This document shows, piece by piece, positions 42,919 through 50,305 of a stretch of DNA of 64,000 nt. Source of the stretch: Kribbella catacumbae DSM 19601 (GTDB lineage: Bacteria; Actinomycetota; Actinomycetes; Propionibacteriales; Kribbellaceae); NCBI RefSeq assembly GCF_000372465.1, contig NZ_AQUZ01000008.1:62141-126140 (forward strand), written 5' to 3'. Under the pieces are notes generated by a model. It searched no databases and was not told the origin of the DNA. It saw nothing but the letters and a program-made list of their open reading frames with translations. How positions within the stretch are numbered: the first letter of the stretch is position 1; each line of letters opens with the position of its first letter. The translations under genes were made by a program, and so were the position numbers.

Positions 42919-43568
42919 CAGCCTTCCTCCTCTGACGGCTGTGCTGCCGGCCGGCGGGCGCCGGTCCGGCGCTGGATGGCATGCCGTACTGCGGTCGCCT
43001 GCTCGCCGAGGTCGGAGATCAGCCGGGCCAAGCGGGGGTGATCCTGGCCCAGGCCTTCGCCGGCCCGGGTCAGCGGATCGAGGAGTGCGGTGGTGTCGTC
43101 CTTGCCGAGGGCGTCGTGAATCCGCTGCACGCTCGCCTTGGTCGGGTCGTCGAGCCCATCGAGCGCGGCGACCTGGCCGGCCAGCGCGCGCAGGTTCGCG
43201 GCGTTGTCGCGGGCCCAGTCCGCGAGGGCCCGCTCACTCGCGCGTTCGTCGCGAGCGGCCTGAACCCGTTGCTCGCCGGTCATCGCGGGGTCGCCCTCGT
43301 TGGGTTTGAGCCGGAGGTAGCGGCGCTCCGCGGCCTGGCGGCTGGCGACTCCGAGCGCGGGCGCCAACTGGGCCCAGCTCGCTCCCCGGGCCCGCGCGGC
43401 GTGGATCAGGGTCGGCTCCCAGCCGGTCAACTCGTCCCTCAGCTCGCGCAGCCGGGCCAGCGCCTCGATCAGCTCGGCCGGATCGGCGCCGGTGTCGAGC
43501 CGGCTCATCGTCGCGTGCACCGACGCGAGCGACCAGGCGACGTCGTTTCTGGGGCTGTCCGCGGCCAT
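42918..43568 (-). CDS. HTH DNA-binding protein of the actinobacterial 'HSP18 transcriptional regulator' type
   Basis: 216 residues from ATG 43568. Mostly helical and charged: EALARLRELRDELTGWEPTL, IHAARARGASWAQLAPALGV and ASRQAAERRYLRLKP, which look like a helix-turn-helix. It continues with RDERASERALADWARDNAAN and a second helical half. Homologues in streptomycetes are annotated as HSP18 transcriptional regulators; I recognise the pattern, but the label rests on weak family evidence. Coupled to the GAF-ANTAR gene, so both probably act in one response. Its promoter region has two TTCGAA boxes and a GTCTAGAC palindrome (43613-43620). Confidence 0.65.
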   Translation of the reverse strand: MAADSPRNDVAWSLASVHATMSRLDTGADPAELIEALARLRELRDELTGWEPTLIHAARARGASWAQLAPALGVASRQAAERRYLRLKPNEGDPAMTGEQRVQAARDERASERALADWARDNAANLRALAGQVAALDGLDDPTKASVQRIHDALGKDDTTALLDPLTRAGEGLGQDHPRLARLISDLGEQATAVRHAIQRRTGARRPAAQPSEEEG

Positions 43569-43739
43569 CGGACCTCGTTCGAAGGTAGCAGTCGTTTCGA
43601 AGTGACAGCCGAGTCTAGACGCGTCAACGGATCGACGACAAGCGTTTCCGTCATCCATGCGATGACATCAAATCTCCCACTACTTTTCGGGGCGCTCAGC
43701 AGGCAAGCTGGAGAGGCGTCCCGGAGAGAGGAATCGCAG

Positions 43740-44690
43740 ATGACTGCCGCACTCGCACCGCACGGACTGCACCACGTCACCGCCATCGCGGAAGACCCGC
43801 AACGCAACGTCGACTTCTACACCGTGGTCCTCGGGTTGCGGTTGGTCAAGCGGACCGTCAACTTCGATGCGCCCGACACCTACCACCTGTACTACGGCGA
43901 CGAGTCCGGCCGGCCGTCGACGCTGCTGACGTTCTTCCCGTGGCCGGGTGCCGACGCGGGCCGGCAGGGCACCGGGCTGACCACGGCCACCGCGTTCAGC
44001 ATTCCGCCGGAGGCGCTCGGCTGGTGGCAGACGCGGCTCAAGGAGCTGGGCGTCGACGCGGACGACCCGGTCGCACGCGCCGATGAAGAGGTACTCCGGC
44101 TGCGCGATCCCGACGGCTTGGTGATCGAGCTGGTCGCCTCCGACGGCGACTCGCGATCCGGCTGGGACGGCGCGTCCGCAGTACCGGGTGATCAGGCGAT
44201 TCGTGGGCTGTATTCGGTGACGCTGACCGAGCGCGAGCTGGAGCCGACCGCGGAGATGCTGGCCGGGATGCTGGGGATGGCGTACGGGCACAACACCTCG
44301 GACCGCACCCGGCTGGTGATGTCCGGCGGTCAGGACGGTACTGCGGTGGATGTCCTTCCCAGTAAGGATTCTCGCGGCCTGCAGGCGGCCGGGACCGTGC
44401 ACCACATCGCCTTCCGTGCACCGGACCGGGAGACGCAGGCGCGCTGGCGGCTGGAGTTGCTGGAGGCCGGCGTGAACGTCACCGAGATCATCGACCGGCA
44501 GTACTTCACCTCGATCTACTTCCGCGAACCCGGCGGAGTCCTGCTGGAGATCGCCACCGATCAGCCCGGCTTCACCATCGACGAGCCGCTGCTCGAACTC
44601 GGCCAGCACCTCAAACTGCCGCCGTGGCTCGAGCCGAATCGCGAGCAGATCCAGAACTCCCTGCCGGCCCTCCGCGTCCCATCCCGATGA
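43740..44690 (+). CDS. VOC-family ring-cleaving dioxygenase (MhqO-like)
   Basis: 316 residues from ATG 43740, with GAGAGGAA 6-7 nt upstream. There are two vicinal-oxygen-chelate repeats: GLHHVTAIAEDPQRNVDFYT, VLGLRLVKRTVNFDAPDTYH in the first, VHHIAFRAPDRETQARW and GGVLLEIATDQPGF in the second. Metal ligands are likely His12, the His of VHHIAF and the Glu of LLEIATD. The same N-terminal signature is found in MhqO/YkcA, which cleaves hydroquinone-like compounds in Bacillus. Its stop overlaps the start of the next gene (ATGA), an esterase of the MhqD type, giving the same pairing as in mhqNOD. Confidence 0.85.
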   Translation: MTAALAPHGLHHVTAIAEDPQRNVDFYTVVLGLRLVKRTVNFDAPDTYHLYYGDESGRPSTLLTFFPWPGADAGRQGTGLTTATAFSIPPEALGWWQTRLKELGVDADDPVARADEEVLRLRDPDGLVIELVASDGDSRSGWDGASAVPGDQAIRGLYSVTLTERELEPTAEMLAGMLGMAYGHNTSDRTRLVMSGGQDGTAVDVLPSKDSRGLQAAGTVHHIAFRAPDRETQARWRLELLEAGVNVTEIIDRQYFTSIYFREPGGVLLEIATDQPGFTIDEPLLELGQHLKLPPWLEPNREQIQNSLPALRVPSR

Positions 44691-45307
44691 ACGCCACACT
44701 CGACCGGCCACACGTCTGGCAACCAGGAGCCGGTACTCCGCCGCTGCTGCTCCTGCATGGCACCGGCGGCAACGAGCGCGACCTCCTGCCGCTTCGCGAG
44801 CACATCGCCCCCGACTCGCCGGTGCTGTCGCCACGCGGCACGGTGCTGGAGCACGGGATGGCACGCTTCTTCCACAGACATCGCGAAGGCATCTTCGACG
44901 AGGACGACCTGCGTGCTCGTACGGACGAGCTGGCCGCCTTCTTGTCGGCGGCCGAGCAGAAGTACGGCGTACCGGCCGGCTCTTGGGTTGCGGTCGGCTT
45001 CTCGAACGGGGCGAACATGGCATCGGCCATGTTGCTGCAGCACCCGGAGTCGCTGGCTGGAGCTGTGTTGCTGGCGGCAATGGTCCCGTTCGCCGACGAA
45101 GGTCCCGAGGATCAGGCGCTGAATGGCAAACGCGTGCTGATCGTCAACGGCAACCGCGACCCGATGGCCACAGCCGAGCAGACCCAGACGCTCGCCGCCA
45201 ATCTACGGCGGCGAAGCGCCGAGGTCGAAGTACTGGGCTTCGCGGGCGGTCACATCATCGACCACGACCAGCTACCGAAGATCAGGCAATTCGTCAGCTA
45301 CTGGTGA
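44687..45307 (+). CDS. Phospholipase/carboxylesterase, alpha/beta hydrolase (MhqD-like)
   Basis: 206 residues. LLLLHGTGGNERDLLPL near the N-terminus, nucleophile elbow GFSNGAN (Ser106), Asp158 (NGNRDP) and His189 (GGHIIDHD) complete the triad. Length and motifs fit the small carboxylesterase/MhqD group. Translationally coupled to the MhqO-like dioxygenase, so a joint role in detoxifying quinones or related electrophiles is likely. The 3' end overlaps the convergent zinc-finger gene by 10 bp. Confidence 0.87.
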   Translation: MNATLDRPHVWQPGAGTPPLLLLHGTGGNERDLLPLREHIAPDSPVLSPRGTVLEHGMARFFHRHREGIFDEDDLRARTDELAAFLSAAEQKYGVPAGSWVAVGFSNGANMASAMLLQHPESLAGAVLLAAMVPFADEGPEDQALNGKRVLIVNGNRDPMATAEQTQTLAANLRRRSAEVEVLGFAGGHIIDHDQLPKIRQFVSYW

Positions 45308-45642
45308 ATGTGTTGCACCCAGTCGGCCGGAACAGCGCCGCCGGGGGCCGGCTGGTCGACCGGGTGGTGTCCCGGGGGAGCCAGTTCCGGGCCGTCGACC
45401 ATTTGCTCTGTGGTGTAGTCCCAGAACCAGTCTTCGCCCGGCTCGTAGGACTGGATGATCGGGTGGTTCGCCGCCGCGGCATGGGCGCTGGCGTGCTGCT
45501 CAGGCGAACTGTCGCAGCAGCCGATGTGTCCGCACTCCGCGCAGCGGCGAAGATGGAACCACCAGCCGCCGGCGTCCGTGCACTCGACACACCCCGGCCC
45601 CGAAGGCGTGACCTCAGGCCGGATTCCGGTGATTTCCGTCAT
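45298..45642 (-). CDS. UBP-type zinc-finger domain protein
   Basis: 114 residues. Cys18, Cys21, Cys34, Cys37, Cys42, His50, His54 and His60 lie in the CxxC...CxxCxxxxC...H...H...H order of the ZnF-UBP domain (VECTDAGGWWFHLRRCAECG, SSPEQHASAHAAAANHPIIQ). Eukaryotic versions bind the ubiquitin C-terminus; the bacterial stand-alone versions have no established role. The acidic/aromatic tail DWFWDYTTEQMV is typical of the actinobacterial group. Confidence 0.88.
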   Translation of the reverse strand: MTEITGIRPEVTPSGPGCVECTDAGGWWFHLRRCAECGHIGCCDSSPEQHASAHAAAANHPIIQSYEPGEDWFWDYTTEQMVDGPELAPPGHHPVDQPAPGGAVPADWVQHIHQ

Positions 45643-45718
45643 TCAGCAACCCTCTCATTCGCCACCCCCCCAAGCCACCCCACACCCCCAAGCCACCCCA
45701 AACTCCGAGCCAACGCCA

Positions 45719-45777
45719 ACCTTGAGCACCCGCCAGTCGCCTACCGAGCGATCGGCCGACTGCCGCGCGCCCAAAGT
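45719..45777. repeat. 59-nt palindromic intergenic element, copy 1
   Basis: Left arm ACCTTGAGCACCCGCCAGTC and a right arm ending GCGCCCAAAGT pair at 14 of 20 positions around a 19-nt centre (GCCTACCGAGCGATCGGCC). This is one of five copies in the window with the same length and the same end motif ACTTTGAGCAC/GTGCTCAAAGT. Confidence 0.8.
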
Positions 45778-45801
45778 CGAGCCCCTGCGGACCTCGAGCC
45801 G

Positions 45802-45860
45802 ACTTAGAGCACAGACCAGTCGCCTACCGGGCGATCGGGTGACTGGCGGGTGCTCAAAGT
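45802..45860. repeat. 59-nt palindromic intergenic element, copy 2
   Basis: Left arm ACTTAGAGCACAGACCAGTC (45802-45821), centre GCCTACCGGGCGATCGGGT, right arm GACTGGCGGGTGCTCAAAGT (45841-45860). The centre is nearly the same as in copy 1, which starts 83 bp earlier, so these two probably arose by local duplication. Confidence 0.8.
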
Positions 45861-45982
45861 TGCTGGGCGGCAGCGTGGTGCGGCCCCGCCGCCCGCCTGA
45901 ACCCCGAACTCGATTAGAAGCGAACCGCCGTTACTGGGTGACCCACGGCCGCCCGCCCTGGCGATGTACCCCGAAGGCCCGG

Positions 45983-46041
45983 ATCTTGGGCACCGGCCAG
46001 TCACCTGCCCGTCCGTACGACGGCTGGGCGGTGCTCAAAGT
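45983..46041. repeat. 59-nt palindromic intergenic element, copy 3
   Basis: Left arm ATCTTGGGCACCGGCCAGTC (45983-46002); right arm ends GGCGGTGCTCAAAGT (46041). It abuts the first recognisable codon of the alpha-galactosidase relic, so it may mark where that gene was broken. Confidence 0.8.
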
Positions 46042-46315
46042 GGGTCGTGGCGATTGCTGGCTCAGCGGGCGTTGGACGAGCCGGCGCAGCTGCTCTTCGG
46101 GTGGGGGCACGAGGGGTTCGGGCCGCGTCGGCTGGAGCCTGGGGAGCGGAGACGCCGGTGAGCTCGGGGTTGCTCAGCGCCGGCGGGTTCGGTGGTGCGA
46201 GCCGGACGTGGCACGCGTATGCGTTGGGGTAAGTGTTGCCACGGGCAACGGATCAGCGGCCGGTGCTGTTCAACTCCTGGGGAGGCGACCGGCTTCGCCT
46301 ACGGCCTCACCCTTG
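46042..46315 (+). pseudogene. Fragment of an alpha-galactosidase-like glycosidase (GH36 type)
   Basis: One frame gives GSWRLLAQRALDEPAQLLFG and WGHEGFGPRRLEPGE. After a frame change near 46147-46152 the next gives GLLSAGGFGGASRTWHAYAL, then TAA (46230-46232), then VLPRATDQRPVLFNSW. After one extra G in the run at 46279-46282 the reading resumes EATGFAYG. PVLxNSWEATGF before the catalytic core is a strong GH36 landmark. The catalytic aspartates and both ends are absent. At least three lesions make this a relic. Confidence 0.75.
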
Positions 46316-46328
46316 AGTTGACCGGCGA

Positions 46329-46691
46329 CTACGCGAGCCAGCTCACCCGGCTGACGCGCCTCTGACTCGCCTCGACGACGATGGTCCTGGCCGGATCCCA
46401 GGTGGTTGAGTCGAGTCGGCGGGTGAGTTGGAGCCAGCCGGTTGGCGAGTCGGTGATCACTACCCAGGCGTCGGGACCGCCGGCGAGGAACCGGCGGGCC
46501 TGCCGCAGCCAAGAGGCTGCGTGCTCAGGCCAGTCGACCACGTCGAGTACTACGCCGTCCGCCGCCTCCCAGGCGTCGGCGATCTTGGCGGCTGAGGCCA
46601 GCGAGAATTCGTCGCGCGACGAGCCGACGACGACCGAGTTGGCTGCTCGCTGGGTGAGCATTCGCAGTACTGCGTCCGTGGGGTCTTTCAC
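46329..46691 (-). CDS. Hypothetical protein
   Basis: 120 residues from a GTG at 46691. No family recognised. It has alternating beta/alpha character: NSVVVGSSRDEFSLASAAKI, ADGVVLDVVDWPEHAASWLR and GPDAWVVITDSPTGWLQL, then an Arg-rich end. This suggests a small Rossmann- or STAS-like fold. It lies divergent from the DUF4287 gene. The frame has normal codon bias, but the start has no clear ribosome site, so the coding call is moderate. Confidence 0.5.
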   Translation of the reverse strand: MKDPTDAVLRMLTQRAANSVVVGSSRDEFSLASAAKIADAWEAADGVVLDVVDWPEHAASWLRQARRFLAGGPDAWVVITDSPTGWLQLTRRLDSTTWDPARTIVVEASQRRVSRVSWLA

Positions 46692-46803
46692 CTCGGTTGA
46701 ACGTTGTTGTGAGCCGTTTTGTGAGTCGTGTCGATTTCGGGGTGGGAAGTTCGACGCTGGGGTGTGGCGGCCGATCGGGCCGCTCAGGCGAGAGGTGAAC
46801 GAG

Positions 46804-47103
46804 ATGTCGTTTCAGGCGTACCTGGACAAGATCGAGGAGAAGACCGGGCTGACCCCGCGGGCGCTGGTCGAGCTGGCGCGGGAGCGTGGGTTCGAGGGGC
46901 CGGACACGAAGGCGGGAGCGGTCGCGGACTGGCTGAAGGAGGACTACGACCTGGGGCGCGGGCATGCGATGGCGCTCGTGCACGTGATCAAGAACGGGCC
47001 GAAGATCAGCGCCAAGCACGTCGGGTCGACCGGGGTGCACCGCGATGCGTCGGACACCCTGTGGCTGGACGGCAAGGCCAGCGATCCCGCTCGCAAGAGC
47101 TGA
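46804..47103 (+). CDS. DUF4287 domain protein
   Basis: 99 residues; GAGAGGTG precedes ATG 46804. The whole protein is one DUF4287 domain: MSFQAYLDKIEEKTGLTPRA, KAGAVADWLKEDYDLGRGHA and MALVHVIKNG, ending HVGSTGVHRDASDTLWLDG. It is a small helical cytoplasmic protein whose function is not established. Confidence 0.88.
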   Translation: MSFQAYLDKIEEKTGLTPRALVELARERGFEGPDTKAGAVADWLKEDYDLGRGHAMALVHVIKNGPKISAKHVGSTGVHRDASDTLWLDGKASDPARKS

Positions 47104-47160
47104 GCCACGTGCTTTGAAACACACCTGCCTGGCCCCCCTCGGCGTGACAGGCTGCTGACC

Positions 47161-47466
47161 ATGATCACCTGTGTTGTGGAGTACGTCGTCGACTCGGGCA
47201 AGCTCGACGCCTTCGAGGAGTTCGCCACCCGCTGGATCGCGCTGGTCAACGAGCACGGCGGCAGCCATCACGGGTACTTCCTGCCGTCCGAGGGGTCCAG
47301 CGACAAGGCGCTCGCGCTGTTCAGCTTCCCGAGCCTGGCCGCGTACGAGCAGTACCGGACGCTGTTCGGCACCCATCCGGACTTCATCGAGCTCGACAAG
47401 TTCCGCGCCGACACCGGTTGCGTGATCCGCTACGACCGGAGCTTCATGCGCCCGGTCCTCGGCTGA
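47161..47466 (+). CDS. NIPSNAP-family protein
   Basis: 101 residues from ATG 47161. A ferredoxin-like alpha/beta fold of the dimeric alpha-beta-barrel type is seen: MITCVVEYVVDSGKLDAFEE, NEHGGSHHGYFLPSEGSSDK, ALFSFPSLAAYEQYRTLFG, ending CVIRYDRSFMRP. Such proteins are often small cytoplasmic oxidative or polyketide-type helpers; no specific reaction can be assigned. The downstream membrane protein starts 5 nt after its stop and is probably co-transcribed. Confidence 0.85.
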   Translation: MITCVVEYVVDSGKLDAFEEFATRWIALVNEHGGSHHGYFLPSEGSSDKALALFSFPSLAAYEQYRTLFGTHPDFIELDKFRADTGCVIRYDRSFMRPVLG

Positions 47467-47471
47467 CAGCC

Positions 47472-47870
47472 ATGCGCACCTGGATCTGGCGGCTGCATAC
47501 CATCAGCTCGGCGGTGATGGCGGTCTTCATCGTGCTGCTGCTGATCATCGTCCAGCACACCAGAGGGGCCGAGTGCGATCCAGGGACGGCTTGTAATCCG
47601 CACGGGTTCCTGACGATCTTCGTCGTCTTTGCGGGCGTGGTGCTGGCCGGCCCGTGTCTGGTGGCCTGCTTTCTCAGCAGGGTGCGCAGTGAGAGCGGCC
47701 CAGGACTCGGTCTGCTGGCCTCGATCCTGTTGCTGGGCTTCACGGCCGATGGCATCCATGGCTCGCCGGGCTGGTTGACCGTACTGACCTGGGTGCTGGG
47801 CGGCTGGTTCCTGATCCTCAGCGTGGCTGGTCTGGCTCTCTTCCGCAGTGCCCGGCCGGGCGTCGACTGA
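47472..47870 (+). CDS. Small integral membrane protein
   Basis: 132 residues from ATG 47472. Four hydrophobic helices: HTISSAVMAVFIVLLLIIVQ, FLTIFVVFAGVVLAGPCLVA, LGLLASILLLGFTADGI and VLTWVLGGWFLILSVAGLAL. A short external loop holds Cys36 and Cys42 (CDPGTAC). No family recognised. Confidence 0.75.
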   Translation: MRTWIWRLHTISSAVMAVFIVLLLIIVQHTRGAECDPGTACNPHGFLTIFVVFAGVVLAGPCLVACFLSRVRSESGPGLGLLASILLLGFTADGIHGSPGWLTVLTWVLGGWFLILSVAGLALFRSARPGVD

Positions 47871-47926
47871 GCAGCCCTGCCGACCGGGGCGTTAGGGCCG
47901 GGGAGGCGCGGCGGTACGGTACGACG

Positions 47927-48682
47927 GTGGATCAGGAGGCGCGGGAGAAGCTCTCTCCCCGGGACAAGTGGATCACCATCTTCGGGCGCAAGCCGGTGCT
48001 CGAGGCGCTGAACGATCCCGCCTTGTCGGTGGCGAAGGTGGTGGTCGCGGACAACTCGGGCGGCCAGACGCTGGACGACATCCTGAAAGCCGCGAAGCGA
48101 ACCGGTACGCCGGTCGAGCGCGCGACGGCGTCCCGGGTGAAGTGGCTGGCCGGCAACGGCAAGCACGACCAGGGCGTGGTCGCCGACGTCGACGCGCCCC
48201 GGATGACACCCCTGGCCGAGTTCGTTCGCGCCCGCGGCAAGCGGCCGACGAACGTGTTCCTGCTCGACGGCGTCACCAACCCCGGCAACGTCGGCATGAT
48301 CCTGCGCACCGCGACGGGCGCTGGCATCGACGGCGTCATCCTCCCCCGAGCCGGTACTCCGCACGTCGGCCCGCTCGTGATCAAGGCCTCCGCCGGAGTC
48401 GCGTTCCAGGCGCCGATCGTCAACGTCGCCACGGCCAAGGCAGCCGTCAACCTCCTCACCGAGGCGGGGTACCGCGTCTACGGCCTCTCGGCCCGCTCGC
48501 GGAAGTCGCTGTTCAAGGCTGAGCTGGCGCCACGCTCGGTGTTCGTGCTCGGCGGCGAGACGAACGGCATCACGGTCGGCACCGACGAGGACCTCCAGAT
48601 CCCGCTGCACGCGGGCGTCGAGTCCCTGAACGTCGCCGTAGCCGCCGCCATCGTCGCCTTCGAGGTCACCAACCGCGACTGA
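47927..48682 (+). CDS. TrmH/SpoU-family RNA 2'-O-ribose methyltransferase
   Basis: 251 residues from GTG 47927. An N-terminal substrate-binding domain opens WITIFGRKPVLEAL. The SPOUT knot shows motif 1 (TNPGNVGMILRTATGAG), motif 2 (FVLGGETNGI) and motif 3 (IPLHAGVESLNVAVAAAIVA), where the knot binds S-adenosylmethionine. It methylates a ribose in rRNA or tRNA; the target base is not predictable. In some actinomycetes close relatives confer resistance to thiopeptide antibiotics, but many are housekeeping. The last 21 bp of the gene are part of a 28-bp unit that is repeated downstream. Confidence 0.88.
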   Translation: MDQEAREKLSPRDKWITIFGRKPVLEALNDPALSVAKVVVADNSGGQTLDDILKAAKRTGTPVERATASRVKWLAGNGKHDQGVVADVDAPRMTPLAEFVRARGKRPTNVFLLDGVTNPGNVGMILRTATGAGIDGVILPRAGTPHVGPLVIKASAGVAFQAPIVNVATAKAAVNLLTEAGYRVYGLSARSRKSLFKAELAPRSVFVLGGETNGITVGTDEDLQIPLHAGVESLNVAVAAAIVAFEVTNRD

Positions 48683-48773
48683 CACCGCTGAGGTCACCAA
48701 CCGCGATTGACGCCGCTGAGGTCACCGACCGCGGCTGACACCGCTGAGGTCACCGACCGCGGCTGACAACGTC
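48662..48773 (+). repeat. Four tandem copies of a 28-bp unit formed from the 3' end of the methyltransferase gene
   Basis: Units at 48662-48689, 48690-48717, 48718-48745 and 48746-48773. The first contains the last seven codons and the TGA of the gene (GAGGTCACCAACCGCGACTG then ACACCGCT). The others follow the stop codon with a few substitutions, and the last is slightly diverged at its end. Replication slippage is the likely origin. Confidence 0.9.
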
Positions 48774-48834
48774 TAGCGCGATCGGCAGGTTGATCCGGTC
48801 CCGCGGCTGCACCCGACTGCGGTCCCGGCGGGTT

Positions 48835-49917
48835 CTAGCCCTTGCCGGCGCTGAGCGCTCGGGCTGTCTCGGCGACTTGGGCGAGGCGGTGGGCGCGGGC
48901 TGATTCGGCTGGCGTGAACGGTTCGCCGGGGCGCGTGAAGACATAGAGCCCGCTCCACGGTGACGGGATCTTGAGGATCGTCCCGTCTGGCGGCAGCGCC
49001 TTGCCCTCGTACTCCTTCGGGTCAGTGATCAGCTGAGCACCGAGCAACTCGGCCACCGCGTGCGGAAGCTCCGCCGGATCCGCGACGACCTGCGCTGACA
49101 AACTCAACGCCGTCGTCTGCCCATCGACCAGGGCCAGCGTCGTAGTCGCCCACACGTGCACCTCGCGCCCACCCGCCGCCGCGACGATCTCCAGCAACTC
49201 GTCCGGCCCGACGCCCTCCGGCGTGGAGACGACCAGCTCATCCCGTACGCCGTCGTGCACCGGGTGGACGTGCAGCCCCAGGATGTTGGCATCCAGCTCG
49301 GCAAGCCCGTGGGTGAGCTGCTCCAGGTCACCGGCCCGGTCGTCGAGCGTGACCCGGATCCGCCAGAGCGACGGCGCTTGCTCCAGTCCCGCGTGGGTGT
49401 GCCGCCGGAGCCGATGACCGGGCGCGTGCAGCCAGGTTCGCAGCAGCCGCATCGTCGACGGCTCGATCACCCAGATCGCCAGCGCGGTGGTGGTGATCGC
49501 CAGCAGGCTCACCGTGACCAGGTACGGCGGATGGATAGCGATGATCGCCGCATGCAGAGCCAGCTCCACCGGAAAGATCGCCGCGAGCTTGGCCAGCGTC
49601 AACCGAAGCCGCGCCGGATGCGGCATCCGCCCACACACGTCACACGCAGTACCAGCCGAAACCGTACTCCGAAGCGCCCCCGCCCCACCAAGCCCACCCG
49701 CCTTGCGAAGCACGCCCGCCCCGCCAAGCCCACCCGCCTTGCGACGCGCATCCGCCCCACCAAGCCCACCCGCCTTGCGACGCGCACCCGCCCCACCGAG
49801 TCCGCCCGCCCTGCGGGACGCGCCCGGACCACCTAGCCCACCCGCGCCACCAAGCCCACCCGCCCCGCGGGGCGCGCCTGCGCCGCCGTGCCCACTCGCC
49901 CTGCGGAGCTGATCCAT
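48835..49917 (-). CDS. ACT-domain membrane protein with glycine-rich repeat N-terminus
   Basis: 360 residues from ATG 49917. Residues 1-85 are a low-complexity array of 15-residue units such as GGLGGAGARRKA. A CDVCGRMPHP motif (CxxC) follows, then two hydrophobic segments (LAKLAAIFPVELALHAAIIA, LVTVSLLAITTTALAIWVIE). The cytosolic half has an ACT-type domain (WRIRVTLDDRAGDLEQLTHG, LAELDANILGLHVHPVHDGV) and a second alpha/beta unit ending in a region of proline-rich loops. ACT domains usually bind amino acids and regulate enzymes. The membrane link makes a sensor role plausible but unproven. Confidence 0.78.
   Translation of the reverse strand: MDQLRRASGHGGAGAPRGAGGLGGAGGLGGPGASRRAGGLGGAGARRKAGGLGGADARRKAGGLGGAGVLRKAGGLGGAGALRSTVSAGTACDVCGRMPHPARLRLTLAKLAAIFPVELALHAAIIAIHPPYLVTVSLLAITTTALAIWVIEPSTMRLLRTWLHAPGHRLRRHTHAGLEQAPSLWRIRVTLDDRAGDLEQLTHGLAELDANILGLHVHPVHDGVRDELVVSTPEGVGPDELLEIVAAAGGREVHVWATTTLALVDGQTTALSLSAQVVADPAELPHAVAELLGAQLITDPKEYEGKALPPDGTILKIPSPWSGLYVFTRPGEPFTPAESARAHRLAQVAETARALSAGKG
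49665..49905 (-). repeat. 45-bp tandem coding repeats (Gly-rich)
   Basis: About five imperfect 45-bp units encode GGLGGAGARRKA-like blocks in the ACT protein. The DNA is a repeating pattern of GCCCACCCGCC with small variations. Such arrays readily gain or lose units. Confidence 0.8.
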
Positions 49918-49990
49918 GGTCCCCAGCCTGATGCCGCCCCACTCACCCCACATTGCCGCCCTGTTGCCACTCCGTAAATCCTCCCCGCCC

Positions 49991-50049
49991 CACCTTGAGC
50001 ACGGCCCAGTCACACTTCACGGCCCCAGCCGCCCACCCGGTGCCCAAGG
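49991..50049. repeat. 59-nt palindromic intergenic element, copy 4
   Basis: Left arm ACCTTGAGCACGGCCCAGTC (49991-50010); right arm ends ACCCGGTGCCCAAGGT (50049). Same 59-nt length and end motifs as the copies near 45.7-46.0 kb. Confidence 0.8.
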
Positions 50050-50080
50050 TCGCCGCAGCCCGGTCCGTCGGCTCCGAGCG

Positions 50081-50139
50081 GACTTTGGGCACCGCCCGGC
50101 CACGGTTTGCGGCGGCGGCTGCCTGGCCGGTGCTCAAAG
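50081..50139. repeat. 59-nt palindromic intergenic element, copy 5
   Basis: Left arm ACTTTGGGCACCGCCCGGCC (50081-50100); right arm ends GGCCGGTGCTCAAAGT (50139). It follows copy 4 after 31 nt. The pairing of its outer 20 bases is the best of the five. Confidence 0.8.
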
Positions 50140-50200
50140 TGGCGGATGGTGGGAAGCGAGTTGGGGGTTGCGGGAGGGCGGGTGTGGGGTTTACGGTCCC

Positions 50201-50215
50201 GGTTAACGTTTAAGT
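50201..50215. promoter_or_regulatory. LacI-type operator candidate before the second ABC operon
   Basis: GGTTAACGTTTAAG contains the near-palindrome TTAACGTTTAA (50203-50213); TAACG recurs inverted as CGTTA at 50219-50223. It lies about 90 bp before the binding-protein start. The LacI gene at the end of this operon is the likely regulator. Confidence 0.5.
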
Positions 50216-50305
50216 GATCGTTAGTGAGTGGTTTACGCAAAGACAGATCACAAACGGTCAGAGTGCAATCGTCAAGCAGGTGCCGAGTAGAGGTGAGGGC
50301 AGGCT

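Larger units (their letters stand above)
49918..50305. other. Intergenic region with palindromes and the sugar-operon promoter
   Basis: No gene seen. From left to right it holds 59-nt palindrome copies 4 and 5, a LacI-type operator candidate at 50201-50215, and the leader of the second ABC operon. Confidence 0.7.

Noticed and set aside
43613..43620. GTCTAGAC as a second DasR-like site
   Set aside because: Only the inner 8 bp match; flanks differ from the consensus and the adjacent genes are not related to amino sugars.
45719..50139. 59-nt palindromes as integron attC sites ('59-base elements')
   Set aside because: The length matches by coincidence only. The GTTRRRY and RYYYAAC core sites are missing and no integrase is present.
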